Assembly: GCA_937898415.1 (NCBI GenBank)
Contig: CALDLA010000093.1
Location: 1-38,744 of the forward strand
DNA length: 38,744 nt
Source: an uncultured Prevotellaceae bacterium
GTDB lineage: Bacteria > Bacteroidota > Bacteroidia > Bacteroidales > Bacteroidaceae
Reading direction: 5' to 3'
The notes beneath the pieces are model-generated. The model was not told where the DNA came from and ran no database searches. It worked only from the letters and a program-made list of their open reading frames with translations. Positions 1 to 7,516 of the stretch are shown here, in pieces. Both the position numbers and the translations under genes were made by a program. The number at the start of each line of letters is the position of its first letter. Within the stretch, counting starts at the first letter, position 1.

Positions 1-37
1 CGGTCTCGGCATTCCTGCTGAACCGCTCTTCCGATCT
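1..37. other. Illumina paired-end adapter left at contig end
   Basis: These 37 bases match the 3' part of the Illumina paired-end PCR primer 2.0 from memory, ending in the standard CGCTCTTCCGATCT tail. Genomic sequence starts at about base 38. This is untrimmed adapter, not biology, and it marks the left edge as the end of an assembled contig. Nothing should be inferred about what lies to its left. Confidence 0.95.
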
Positions 38-81
38 AGAGATTACCCTTTGTTTTCCGCATTTCGCAGATAGCAGATGTT

Positions 82-103
82 ACGGTGATACGGTGATACG
101 GTG
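82..103. repeat. Short octamer tandem repeat ACGGTGAT
   Basis: There are two full copies and one partial copy of the 8-bp unit ACGGTGAT, upstream of the HU promoter. It belongs with the other very short tandem repeats scattered through the window. No function is evident. Confidence 0.6.
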
Positions 104-180
104 TCAAGACACATGCGAATAGCCTCTCAAAATTTGACAAAAATAAAATTGCATTTTATGAAAAATAATCGGGGGAAACT

Positions 181-212
181 ATTGTTTTGCATCTGGATTT
201 TTTGTACCTTTG
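181..212 (+). promoter_or_regulatory. Promoter of the HU-smalltalk unit
   Basis: A TACCTTTG -7 box lies at 205-212, with ATTG at 181-184 exactly 20 nt upstream, fitting the Bacteroidota TTTG-N19-21-TAnnTTTG consensus. The sequence around it is AT-rich. The resulting 5' leader would be about 270 nt, far longer than for other genes here. Confidence 0.7.
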
Positions 213-487
213 CAATGCATTTGGAGATGCATTGCGAGTGAAGGCTGCGGCTCAGCATAGCTCGAGCGAGCTCGGCTCTGCATTCGCTCTTGCACTTCAC
301 TTGTCATGTCAATGAAGATAAAAATTTGCGCCCCCACGAGAGAAATTTTGCTCGCCCACGGGAGAGATAAAAAGAACGAGTTAACAGGCGCAGATGACCT
401 TCGGATTTGATAAGGAAGATGGAGGCGGAAGTGGCCACCCGCTAGACCAGAACCTTTAGTATTAACCATGAAAAACATTTGACAGTT
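212..487 (+). promoter_or_regulatory. Long structured 5' leader of the HU gene
   Basis: This 276-nt stretch holds no convincing gene but is rich in structure. A perfect 9-bp inverted repeat (212-220 with 227-235, 6-nt loop) overlaps the end of the -7 box. A second structure has an outer stem 237-243/295-301 and an inner hairpin AGCTCG/CGAGCT at 259-264/267-272. A degenerate repeat built on CCCACGRGAGA lies at 333-371. A four-codon ORF (MKNI, 468-482) ends 5 nt before the HU start codon. This could be a regulatory leader acting on transcription or translation; that is inference from structure only. Confidence 0.5.
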
Positions 488-1069
488 ATGGCACTGAAAG
501 TAAAAGCTAAGGAACAGTATCAGAACATCGGCAAGTATGCTGGTACGTATCGTTACGTGATGATGCCGGAGCTCTACACGGCTCTGACTCAGGACAAGGT
601 GATCAAGGAGGCAGCCCTCCGCTCAGGCGTGAGCAAGGGAGTGATGCAGGCCTGTTGGGATGCAGCCGGTGAGGTGATCAAGGCGTGGGCCACCGAGGGT
701 CACAGCGTGGCTCTGCCCGGTCTGGGAACCATGCGCTTCGGCCTGCGCGCCAAGAGCGTGGACGACGTGAACAAGGTGAAGGCAGGTCTGATTTCGAGCC
801 GCCGCATCATCTTCACCCCTGACACCGACCTGAAGGGGGAACTGGCCAAGACGGCTGTGCAGATTACCTGCTACGACCGCGACGGCAAGGAAGTGAAGCG
901 CGTGACCTCGACCGACGACGGCACCGTGGAAGACCCTGAGCAGGAGAACGGCGGCACCCAGAACGGTGAGAACGGCGGCACTCAGAACGGTGAGAACGGC
1001 GGCACCCAGAACGGTGAGAACGGCGGCAGCGGCGTCGACGATGACGATCTCCCTGGAACGGGCGGCTAA
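488..1069 (+). CDS. HU-like DNA-binding protein with C-terminal octapeptide repeats
   Basis: This 193-aa protein belongs to the Bacteroidota HU-like (HU-HIG) family, whose members are longer than the classical 90-aa HU. The core at residues 1-120 contains a PELYTALTQDKVIKEAALR helix region, a VALPGLGTMRFGLR beta-arm region and a SSRRIIFTPDTDLK segment. The tail is acidic and low-complexity: three perfect copies of ENGGTQNG, a partial fourth, then DDDDLPG. It probably binds DNA as a nucleoid or regulatory protein. The ATG at 488 is preferred over an upstream TTG at 479 because the family starts with a short MALK-type N-terminus. The smalltalk micro-ORF follows 38 nt downstream. Confidence 0.88.
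   Translation: MALKVKAKEQYQNIGKYAGTYRYVMMPELYTALTQDKVIKEAALRSGVSKGVMQACWDAAGEVIKAWATEGHSVALPGLGTMRFGLRAKSVDDVNKVKAGLISSRRIIFTPDTDLKGELAKTAVQITCYDRDGKEVKRVTSTDDGTVEDPEQENGGTQNGENGGTQNGENGGTQNGENGGSGVDDDDLPGTGG
944..1027 (+). repeat. 24-bp tandem repeats encoding ENGGTQNG
   Basis: Three 24-bp units (944-967, 968-991, 992-1015) and a 12-bp partial copy lie in frame near the 3' end of the HU-like gene. The copies are almost identical, differing at a synonymous ACC/ACT position, so they look recent and probably vary in number between strains. Confidence 0.9.
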
Positions 1070-1107
1070 TCACCCCCAAGTTATTAACCTAATAATTGAG
1101 ACAAGCC

Positions 1108-1221
1108 ATGAAAAAGGAAACGTGGAAGACCATCATTCAGGTGATTGTATCAATCCTGACGGCAGCCCTGACGGCACTCGGCACGACCTCCTGCCTGGGC
1201 CACGGCCCCATCACTCTTTGA
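1108..1221 (+). CDS. Smalltalk-family micro-protein (37 aa)
   Basis: The ATG opens a 37-codon frame reading MKKETWKTIIQVIVSILTAA and ending GHGPITL before TGA. The pattern MKKxTWKxxIQVxVSILTAxxTxLGxxSC matches what NCBI annotates as smalltalk protein: very short Bacteroidota proteins usually found next to HU-like DNA-binding genes. One hydrophobic helix (about residues 9-24) is followed by a TTSC sequence that resembles a lipobox, so it may be a tiny membrane protein or lipoprotein. The function is unknown. It lies 38 nt after the HU gene and ends just before a GTGAA repeat array. It is short enough to be missed by gene callers. Confidence 0.85.
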   Translation: MKKETWKTIIQVIVSILTAALTALGTTSCLGHGPITL

Positions 1222-1256
1222 GTGAAGTGAAAAAGTGAAGAGTGAAAAGTGAAAAA
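1221..1256. repeat. GTGAARA short tandem array
   Basis: About five degenerate copies of a 5-7-bp GTGAA(R)A unit start at the stop codon of the smalltalk ORF. The same family recurs at 4101-4132, 8005-8093, 14144-14177 and 19819-19854, always between genes. Confidence 0.75.
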
Positions 1257-1282
1257 TTTGCTTCCGCTCTGATTACACAACG

Positions 1283-1320
1283 AGAGGACTGACAGACTTT
1301 GAGAGCTGTCAGCCCTCTTT
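1283..1320 (+). terminator. Probable terminator of the HU-smalltalk unit
   Basis: CTGACAG (1289-1295) and CTGTCAG (1306-1312) pair perfectly. Flanking GAGAGGA/CCCTCT extends the stem to about 13 pairs with one G-U, and CTCTTT follows. The U tract is short, so the call is moderate. Confidence 0.5.
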
Positions 1321-1430
1321 GATGGAAAGAGTCGACTCAACCCTTCGAACGAATTAATTTAATGGAAATCGTCAAATAATCTTGGGTTATTGCGCAAGAA
1401 GGGCAGGGGTATTTGTTGATTCAAAAAACG

Positions 1431-1462
1431 TTTGGTGGTTTCAGATATTATTTGTAACTTTG
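1431..1462 (+). promoter_or_regulatory. Promoter of the aspartic protease gene
   Basis: A perfect Bacteroidota promoter: TTTG at 1431-1434, a 20-nt spacer, then TAACTTTG at 1455-1462. The predicted leader is about 20 nt, which supports the ATG at 1487 over the open frame running further upstream. Confidence 0.85.
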
Positions 1463-1486
1463 CAGACATATTGTAGAGAGAGGGGA

Positions 1487-2695
1487 ATGAAAATGCTATA
1501 TACGAAAGAGAATAGGATACTTCGGACGGTCATCTGTTGCGTCTCACTCCTTCTCTGTGTTGAAATCTCAGCACAGTTGCAGAGTTACAAACTGGATTTC
1601 ACGCTGTCAAAAAAGCATTTTGCAGACACCATCCGGATTAAATACGAAAACGGGCAGGTGTTAGTACCTGTGGATATAGACGGGCAACGATATCAGTTCC
1701 TATTGGACACAGGAGCCAGCCAAGGGGGCATTTTCCACAACACAAAGATTAAAAGCAGCGAGGCCTTCGGACAAATCCGTTCCTCGGATGGAAACAATAA
1801 CAAGGACACGCTCCAGATGGTAAGAATCCGCAAGCTTACAATAGGGACTCTTTCGGTTAAGGATTATAGGGCAACGGTACTACGACATTCAATAGTCAAG
1901 AATGAGAAGTGTGACGGTATCTTGGGATTTGATTTAGTAAAAAAGGGTCTGTTGATGAAAATCGATGCCCGAAATGGTATGCTGATATTGACCGACCTTA
2001 AACACCACTTTGACGCAGATAAAGGCAATCTGTTGAAATTCAAGAAACGTTTGCAGACACCTTATATAGAGATTACACCATTCATGGGTTATAGTGAGCA
2101 GGCTCTCTTCGACACCGGAAGCAGACTGTTTTATTCTATCAATAGGGAACGCTTCAAGAAGAATGAACACAAAATGGTGAATCGCGCCCAGATAGAAGGA
2201 CGGTCATTCGGATGTGTAACCGTTGGCCACATGGGAGCCGAGGCGATGGATGAAGTCGTTCTCTTGTCGCTTGAAAGTCTATGTGTGGGTAATTTCTTGT
2301 TAAAGGACGTTCATGTGTTTACGAGCCAAACGAAATCACACTTAGGAGCTGGAATTCTGAAATATTGTTCCGTGACCTTCAATCCTCATAAAGGCACGGT
2401 GAACTTCAAACCTTATGATGGAGTGAAGAGTTGCGTTGTTGGCAACAAGCAGATAGAGAAATCAATTGTTCCGACCAAAGACCGGCGGCCTATGGTAGGG
2501 TTTGTATGGGAAAAGAGCGAATATTACAAAGCAGGATTCAGGGCAGGTGACATACTCGTCGCCGTTGATGGAAGCCCTTTAAACTCCATCGAAGACTACA
2601 AGCAGTTCCTGTCCCGCCTTATTAAAAACCAATTCTATACGTTCACCGTAAACGACAAAAACGGCAGCAGGAGAATCATCAAATCCAGGTGGTGA
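1487..2695 (+). CDS. Secreted two-lobed retropepsin-like aspartic protease with PDZ domain
   Basis: This 402-aa protein has an N-terminal signal or anchor (hydrophobic about 13-27, then ISAQ). Two aspartic-protease half-sites follow: FLLDTGAS with Asp74, and ALFDTGSR with Asp209. Each is followed by the hydrophobic-hydrophobic-Gly pattern of a retropepsin lobe (GILGFDLV near 145, LGAGIL near 297). A single chain with two DTG motifs could fold into a pepsin-like bilobed site without dimerising. Residues about 320-402 form a PDZ domain (YYKAGFRAGDILVAVDG). It is probably periplasmic or outer-membrane associated; the substrate is unknown. The start is set by the consensus promoter at 1431-1462. 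The codon use is more AT-rich than the neighbours, which may hint at separate acquisition. Confidence 0.82.
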   Translation: MKMLYTKENRILRTVICCVSLLLCVEISAQLQSYKLDFTLSKKHFADTIRIKYENGQVLVPVDIDGQRYQFLLDTGASQGGIFHNTKIKSSEAFGQIRSSDGNNNKDTLQMVRIRKLTIGTLSVKDYRATVLRHSIVKNEKCDGILGFDLVKKGLLMKIDARNGMLILTDLKHHFDADKGNLLKFKKRLQTPYIEITPFMGYSEQALFDTGSRLFYSINRERFKKNEHKMVNRAQIEGRSFGCVTVGHMGAEAMDEVVLLSLESLCVGNFLLKDVHVFTSQTKSHLGAGILKYCSVTFNPHKGTVNFKPYDGVKSCVVGNKQIEKSIVPTKDRRPMVGFVWEKSEYYKAGFRAGDILVAVDGSPLNSIEDYKQFLSRLIKNQFYTFTVNDKNGSRRIIKSRW

Positions 2696-2724
2696 CGTAA
2701 ACGCCACCCCTGGTGTTGTTTGAA

Positions 2725-3372
2725 CTATTTGAACAATTCGTCAAGCAGCGTATAGAATGACGGGTCTTCGCCGACAATGGTCTTTACAATCTTGCCGTCA
2801 GGGCCGATGATAATCTTGGTGGGGAATCCCTGAATACCGTAGTCGCTGAGTACTGACGAACTCTTGGGGTTGTAGACGTGCAGCCAGGGGAGTTCGTACT
2901 TCTTGACGGCGTCGCGCCACTTCTGGTCGCTGTCGTTGCAGTCGATGCCGAGAATCTCGAACTCCCCCTTGTACTTATTGTAGTATTCCTTCATCTGGGG
3001 GATTCCCTTGATACACCATCCGCACCATGAACCCCAGAAGTCGAGGATGACGTGCTTGCCGCGCAGTGAGCTGAGCTTCAATGGTTTGCCGTCAAGGTCG
3101 TTCAGCGTGAAGTCGGGTGCCTCGACGCCTGCAGCCTGTTTCTTGGCGGCTTCTTCGGCAGCCTTCTTCCGTTCTTCTATCTGGCTGGGGGTGGGCATCA
3201 CCTGATTGCCCGTTTTCATGCGGACGGCCTTGACTGCTTTTGGGGCGTTCCCTACGATGCTGTCACCCACGGGCTTGTAGTCCATTTCCACTTTCAGCTT
3301 TCCGTCGGCAGCCTGCACGGTGAGTGCGGCGGCCATGAGCGCCAGGCTCAGCAGTTGTTTCTTCATATTCAT
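2725..3372 (-). CDS. TlpA/ResA-like secreted thioredoxin
   Basis: This 215-aa protein has a signal peptide (MNMKKQLLSLALMAAALTVQA), a linker with an Ala/Glu/Lys-rich helix at about 66-82, and an AhpC/TSA-Redoxin-type thioredoxin fold from about 84. The active site is WCGWC (Cys117 and Cys120) and the cis-proline is in GFPT (Pro184). It is expected to work as a thiol-disulfide reductase in the periplasm. The start codon overlaps the stop of the LytTR regulator (ATGA), so it is the last gene of the operon and probably translationally coupled. A second in-frame ATG two codons later is also possible. The partner and substrate cannot be read from sequence. Confidence 0.88.
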   Translation of the reverse strand: MNMKKQLLSLALMAAALTVQAADGKLKVEMDYKPVGDSIVGNAPKAVKAVRMKTGNQVMPTPSQIEERKKAAEEAAKKQAAGVEAPDFTLNDLDGKPLKLSSLRGKHVILDFWGSWCGWCIKGIPQMKEYYNKYKGEFEILGIDCNDSDQKWRDAVKKYELPWLHVYNPKSSSVLSDYGIQGFPTKIIIGPDGKIVKTIVGEDPSFYTLLDELFK

Positions 3373-4079
3373 TTTCCTAAGTATTTTGTTTCTATGTAAT
3401 GGTTGAACTGTTCGCGGTAGCTGTCGCCTATCGGCAAGCTGGTGTCGGCGTCGATGATGACGCGGTTCTTGTTGACCTCCTGTATCTTGTCTAAGTTGAC
3501 GATGTAGGAGCGATGGATGCGCATGAAGTTCGGCGGCAGCTTCTCTTCCAGCGTCTTCATGGCCAGCAGGGTGACAATGGGCTTGGGCTGGCTGTCGAGG
3601 TGCAGCTTCAGGTATTCCGACATTCCTTCTACGTAGCGGATGTCGGGGATGGATACCTTCACCATCCGGTAGTCGGTCTTGACGAAGATGTCTGACTCTC
3701 CGCCCTCCACATTCTCGGGTAGGGGAGAAAGTCTGTCCTTCAGCCTGTTGGCCGCCCGTATGAAGTCCTGCAGCCCGAAGGGCTTCAGCAGATAGTCGAC
3801 GGCATTGACCTTGAATCCCTCGACGGCGTATTCGGAGTAGGCCGTGGTGAAGACGATGAGGGGTGGGGCGGCCAGCGACTTGACGAAGTCCATGCCGTTG
3901 AGGTCGGGCATGTTGATATCGCAGAAGACGGCATCCACCGTCTCGCTGTTCAGCAGCCGCACGGCATCGATGGCACTCTGGCACTGTCCGGCCAGCTCCA
4001 GGAAGGGAACCTTCCCGATATAGGTAACAAGCTGTTGCAGGGCTAACGGCTCGTCGTCGATGGCTAATACTCTGATCAT
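3369..4079 (-). CDS. LytTR-family response regulator
   Basis: This 236-aa protein has an N-terminal receiver domain: acidic pocket DDE at 8-10, phospho-acceptor Asp54 in FCDINMPDLNG, Thr78/79 and Lys99 in LLKPF. A C-terminal LytTR DNA-binding domain spans about 130-236 (MRIHRSYIVNLDKI). It is the cognate partner of the adjacent LytS-type kinase. It has its own promoter-like -7 box only 9 nt upstream and a hairpin between it and the kinase gene, so its level may be set separately from the kinase. Its stop codon overlaps the thioredoxin start. Confidence 0.93.
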   Translation of the reverse strand: MIRVLAIDDEPLALQQLVTYIGKVPFLELAGQCQSAIDAVRLLNSETVDAVFCDINMPDLNGMDFVKSLAAPPLIVFTTAYSEYAVEGFKVNAVDYLLKPFGLQDFIRAANRLKDRLSPLPENVEGGESDIFVKTDYRMVKVSIPDIRYVEGMSEYLKLHLDSQPKPIVTLLAMKTLEEKLPPNFMRIHRSYIVNLDKIQEVNKNRVIIDADTSLPIGDSYREQFNHYIETKYLGK

Positions 4080-4087
4080 TTCGGCGA

Positions 4088-4095
4088 CAAAGATA
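4088..4095 (-). promoter_or_regulatory. Internal -7 box directly before the response regulator
   Basis: TATCTTTG on the minus strand, preceded by the cg dinucleotide seen before many -7 boxes here, ends 8 nt before the regulator ATG (4079). No clear -33 TTTG is present; the expected position falls in the hairpin at 4101-4125. If active, the transcript would have almost no leader. Confidence 0.5.
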
Positions 4096-4100
4096 CGAAA

Positions 4101-4132
4101 AAGAAGTGAAACGCGTTCACTTCTTCACTTTT
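4101..4132 (-). terminator. Hairpin between histidine kinase and response regulator
   Basis: AAGAAGTGAA (4101-4110) pairs perfectly with TTCACTTCTT (4116-4125) around a 5-nt ACGCG loop. The minus strand continues into a T-run, giving the look of an intrinsic terminator or attenuator inside the operon. The arms are built from the GTGAA repeat family. It is A/T-rich, so its strength as a terminator is uncertain. Confidence 0.45.
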
Positions 4133-4133
4133 T

Positions 4134-5351
4134 TTATGCTTCTGCAGGTATGTCGAGTATCACTTCGTACTTCTTTTCGTCCTCGTTGACACTGAGCGTG
4201 TAGTTGTCGCCGTAAATGAGGTCGAGGCGCTGGCGGACGTTGGCCAGTCCTACGCCGCCCTGACGGGGACTACCCGTGTCGGCGTCGGACTTGGGGTGCT
4301 TGCTGTTGCGGCATGACCACAATAGGCGTTCTTCGCCGCCCCTTCCCTTGATGCGCTGGCAGCTGATGTCGATGTAGGAGTCCTGCTGGTAGCTGACGCC
4401 GTGCTTGAAGGCGTTCTCCACAAACGAGATGAAGAGCAGCGGGGGGACGACGATGCCGCCGATGTCGTCGGGCTGGCTGACGGTGAAGCGGAGGCGGTCG
4501 GTGTAGCGTATACGCATCAGGCGGGTGTAGTTCTCCATGAACTCGGACTCTTTTGCCATCGGCACCCGCTCCCTGTTGCTCTCATAGAGCACGTAGCGCA
4601 GTATCTTCGACAGTTCGATGATTGACTCCTTGGCCTGCTCGCCGTCAATATCGACCAGTGCGTGGATGTTGTTCAGCGTGTTCATCAGGAAGTGGGGGTT
4701 CAGCTGGTACTTCAGGTACTGCAACTGTTGTTCCAGGTTCTGCTTCTCGAGCTTAGTCATCTGGAGCTGGTCGCGGCGTTGCTTGAAATAGAGCTTGATG
4801 CCGAGGTTCATGCCGAGCATCAGTATCAGGATGACGATGCTGACGAGATCGTGCTGACTGAGGAACAGGGGTGGCCGATGGTCGCCGGGCTTGCCATCAG
4901 GCTTGCGTGGCGGTCGCTCCGGCGGCTGTCCGTTGTCGAATATCGGCGGTCTGTGCTCCTCTCTCATCTCTGGTCTGTGCTCGTCTCTCATCTCTGGCGG
5001 CCTGTGACCTTCGACCATCTCGTGACGAGGGCCGCGCCTGGGTCTGTCGTTAGGTCCGGTGTTGCATTGATAGATAGCAAACAGGGCGATGACAACAGCT
5101 ACGATGCTGAAGTAGAGTAACTTGCGCTGACGATACACCAGCAGTGGTGCCAACAGGTGGTTATGGACAAGGAAGATGGCGAAGAAGAGGCCGAACTGCC
5201 GCCACACCATGAACACCTCGCTCCAGTCGAACGCCAGGTCGGGGGTATTGACGGTGCGGACATACAGACTCAGCACGGGTGTCGCGAAGAGCAGTCCCCA
5301 TAGCACCAGATAGATTAGCGTCTCCTGTCGTTTGTCCTTGCTCAGCTGCAT
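4134..5351 (-). CDS. LytS/YehU-type sensor histidine kinase with periplasmic Pro/His/Arg repeat loop
   Basis: This 405-aa kinase is predicted to have four membrane helices (about 12-30, 50-72, 78-95, 169-188). A coiled coil (about 192-215) leads to the His_kinase domain with NPHFLMN (His220), an N-box ENAFKHG near 312-318 and a glycine box GGVGLANVRQRL near 365-376. The loop between helices 3 and 4 (about 96-168) should face the periplasm. It is unusually basic and Pro/His-rich, with an octapeptide EMR(D/E)EHRP in tandem. It may sense a metal, an anionic polymer or envelope state; that is inference. The gene starts 5 nt after the Cthe_2159-like gene, so the kinase is cotranscribed with it. 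Confidence 0.9.
   Translation of the reverse strand: MQLSKDKRQETLIYLVLWGLLFATPVLSLYVRTVNTPDLAFDWSEVFMVWRQFGLFFAIFLVHNHLLAPLLVYRQRKLLYFSIVAVVIALFAIYQCNTGPNDRPRRGPRHEMVEGHRPPEMRDEHRPEMREEHRPPIFDNGQPPERPPRKPDGKPGDHRPPLFLSQHDLVSIVILILMLGMNLGIKLYFKQRRDQLQMTKLEKQNLEQQLQYLKYQLNPHFLMNTLNNIHALVDIDGEQAKESIIELSKILRYVLYESNRERVPMAKESEFMENYTRLMRIRYTDRLRFTVSQPDDIGGIVVPPLLFISFVENAFKHGVSYQQDSYIDISCQRIKGRGGEERLLWSCRNSKHPKSDADTGSPRQGGVGLANVRQRLDLIYGDNYTLSVNEDEKKYEVILDIPAEA
4948..4995 (-). repeat. 24-bp tandem repeat in the kinase sensor loop
   Basis: Two adjacent 24-bp copies (4948-4971 and 4972-4995) differ at one base and encode EMR(D/E)EHRP. A partial third copy follows (GGCGGCCTGTGACC). The repeat lengthens the periplasmic loop of the histidine kinase. 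Confidence 0.85.
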
Positions 5352-5356
5352 GGGTC

Positions 5357-7516
5357 CTATTGGGCTGTGAAGTTAGTAACGTTGGTGGTGCCTGCGGCTG
5401 TCGAGCCGAGGTAGAGGCCGTGCCAGGCAGTGGTGGCATCGGTGGGGGCTGTAGTCGACGACTTGATGGTATACGATCCCTTCGATGTCATGCCGGTGGC
5501 GGTGATGAGCGACAGAGAGTTCTTCACCGCAGCCTCGAAACTGTAGGTGACGAGGTTGTTGCCCTGGGCGTCGGCCAGCGTGTAGTAGGTCTTGGCAGCG
5601 TAGCTGCTGGGCTTTGACAGGAAGGCGTAGCCCTGCTTGGCTCCCGAGATGGTGCCCGAGGCGCTGCTCTGCTTGCCTCCGGCGCTGATGCCGATGCCCG
5701 TGCCCGTTATCTGGATGTAGTTGTTGTTGTCGCAGTCCAGTCCTTCGTCGGGGTCGCCCTTGGTCATGTAGGCGAAGACGGTGCCGTTGCCAATGGTGAT
5801 GGCTCCTGACGTGCCGGCATTCGAGTCGACGGCGTCGTTGCCGTTGGAGTAGCAGACGGTGACACCTCCGTTGAAACTGATTTTGCCTGCCGAGTTGATG
5901 CAGTCGTCGTAGCACTTCAGGTAGTGCTTGCCGCCGCGGATGTCGACGCTGGTCTTCGACTCCAGTCCCTCGCCGCCGCTCTTCGTCGTATTAACAATAG
6001 TTTCGCCACCATAGATGGTGACGGCGCAGATTGCTTTGATACCCTTGGCCGACGACGAGCTGTAGGTGCCGCCCGTCTGCGAGACGGTCAGCGTGGGTCC
6101 TGTGCCGTCGGACTTTCCCTGTGTGTAGCTGCCGGTAATGTTGGTCCAGGTGGTTCTGCCACCCATACCGCCTCCGGGACCACCGCCGCCAGGGCCTCCC
6201 CATCCGCCACCGCCGCCACCGCCGCTGGTGGTCTGGGTGCCGTCGCCACAGCGGATGGCCTTGCTGGCATTGCCCGTCATGGTGATGCTGATGGTGCCGG
6301 CGTTGAGGGCTATGTTCGTGGCTTTCAGACCCTTGGCACCTTTGACGTCACTCGATAGGGTGGTGGGAGTAGCAGCGTTGTTGATGCTCAGTTCGCCGCC
6401 GTTGGTCTCGATGTCGGTGGCGTTGATACCGCGTCCGGCTGCCCCTTTGACGTTGATGGTGATGGTGCCGCCGTTCTGTACGAACTTCTCACAGCCGAAG
6501 GCTGCCACGTAGGCGGGGTCGCTGCTGTCGCTGGTGTCGACGCCGCCGCTGGCATTCAGCGTCAGGGTACCGCCGTTGACGTAGATGGTATTCTCAGACT
6601 TGATGCACTTCGTGCCGTTGGCCGTCGTGGTGATGGTGAGCGTACCGTCCTCGATGTAGACGTTGCTACTGTTCTCGTCCTCGTGCTTGGTGATCATGCC
6701 GGTCTTGTCGTCATCGCTCTCGTAGTCGGCCTGTATGCCGTCGTCGCCGACACCGCTGATGGTCAGCTGTCCGCTTTCCATGACGAAGTACTTGTTGCAG
6801 GAGATGCCGTCGTTGACTGCCGATGTGATGTTCAGCGTCAGGTTCTTGACGGTCACGTAGTCGCCGCACTTGATGGCGTGTTTCTTCATGCCGCTGACGT
6901 TCAGCGAACCCTTGCCCTGGAACTGTAGCTGGCCCTTGCTGTAGATGCATCCCGTCTGCGAACCGGCGGCGCCGTCGGTCAGGCTGTTCACCGTACCGTT
7001 CTTGGCGCTGATCTCTATCCTCTTCTTGTTGCTGATGCTGATGGCAGCCCCCGAGGGGTTGGTCAGCGTGACGCCTTCGAGCTGGATGGAGCACTTGTAC
7101 GAACCGTCGAGCGTCAGTCCGCCGTCGGTGCTGCTGCCGCTCATGACGTAGGTAATCTCTTTGCCGTCCACGTCGTCGGTGTTCGTCTGGCTGATGGCGA
7201 CGTGCGCTCCGCTGACGGTAGCCGTCACATAGCTGGCCACGTTGCCAGGTATGACGACGTTGGCCGACGTACCGTCGTAGCTGATGCTGACGGTGTTCTT
7301 GGTCACACTGGTAGCGTCGACGGTGATTTTGGTGATGTCCCTGACGGCGAACGACCGTCCGCCGATGGTCAGCGTCTGGCCGTCGTCCGTATAGTTCATG
7401 TCGTCGCCGTTAGCCGTGAAGGCATAGGTGACGCTGCCTTGCTGTACGTTCAGCGTCTGCGCCGTGGTGCCGATAGTCGTCAGCACGAAGGCCAAGGTCA
7501 TAATAAACTGCTTCAT
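5357..7516 (-). CDS. Secreted beta-helix carbohydrate-binding protein, Cthe_2159 type
   Basis: This 719-aa protein has a signal peptide (MKQFIMTLAFVLTTIGTTAQ). It is made mostly of short repeated strands with Asn/Gly/Asp turns, such as GTLTITTTANGTKCIKSENT and GKISFNGGVTVCYSNGNDAV, typical of a right-handed parallel beta-helix. The pattern fits the Cthe_2159 family, founded on a cellulose- and polygalacturonate-binding protein. A Gly-rich loop (about 430-455: GGGGGGGGWGGPGGGGPGGG) interrupts the helix. It is expected on the cell surface or in the periplasm. The ATG overlaps the stop of the upstream small gene, and the kinase gene begins 5 nt downstream. The protein could be the target or a co-sensor of the two-component pair (inference). 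Confidence 0.8.
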   Translation of the reverse strand: MKQFIMTLAFVLTTIGTTAQTLNVQQGSVTYAFTANGDDMNYTDDGQTLTIGGRSFAVRDITKITVDATSVTKNTVSISYDGTSANVVIPGNVASYVTATVSGAHVAISQTNTDDVDGKEITYVMSGSSTDGGLTLDGSYKCSIQLEGVTLTNPSGAAISISNKKRIEISAKNGTVNSLTDGAAGSQTGCIYSKGQLQFQGKGSLNVSGMKKHAIKCGDYVTVKNLTLNITSAVNDGISCNKYFVMESGQLTISGVGDDGIQADYESDDDKTGMITKHEDENSSNVYIEDGTLTITTTANGTKCIKSENTIYVNGGTLTLNASGGVDTSDSSDPAYVAAFGCEKFVQNGGTITINVKGAAGRGINATDIETNGGELSINNAATPTTLSSDVKGAKGLKATNIALNAGTISITMTGNASKAIRCGDGTQTTSGGGGGGGWGGPGGGGPGGGMGGRTTWTNITGSYTQGKSDGTGPTLTVSQTGGTYSSSSAKGIKAICAVTIYGGETIVNTTKSGGEGLESKTSVDIRGGKHYLKCYDDCINSAGKISFNGGVTVCYSNGNDAVDSNAGTSGAITIGNGTVFAYMTKGDPDEGLDCDNNNYIQITGTGIGISAGGKQSSASGTISGAKQGYAFLSKPSSYAAKTYYTLADAQGNNLVTYSFEAAVKNSLSLITATGMTSKGSYTIKSSTTAPTDATTAWHGLYLGSTAAGTTNVTNFTAQ

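Noticed and set aside
259..272. AGCTCG/CGAGCT hairpin as an attachment or insertion-sequence end
   Set aside because: There is no transposase, target duplication or integrase nearby, so a leader RNA stem is a simpler reading.
479..487. TTG start for the HU-like protein (three extra codons)
   Set aside because: The ATG at 488 gives the family-typical N-terminus. A TTG start is not needed.
944..1027. Possible CRISPR-like repeats in the HU-like gene
   Set aside because: The units are directly adjacent without spacers and in coding frame, so they are protein repeats.
3373..3984. Long N-terminal extension of the thioredoxin frame
   Set aside because: This stretch is the response regulator read in another frame. 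The thioredoxin's own signal peptide begins at 3372.
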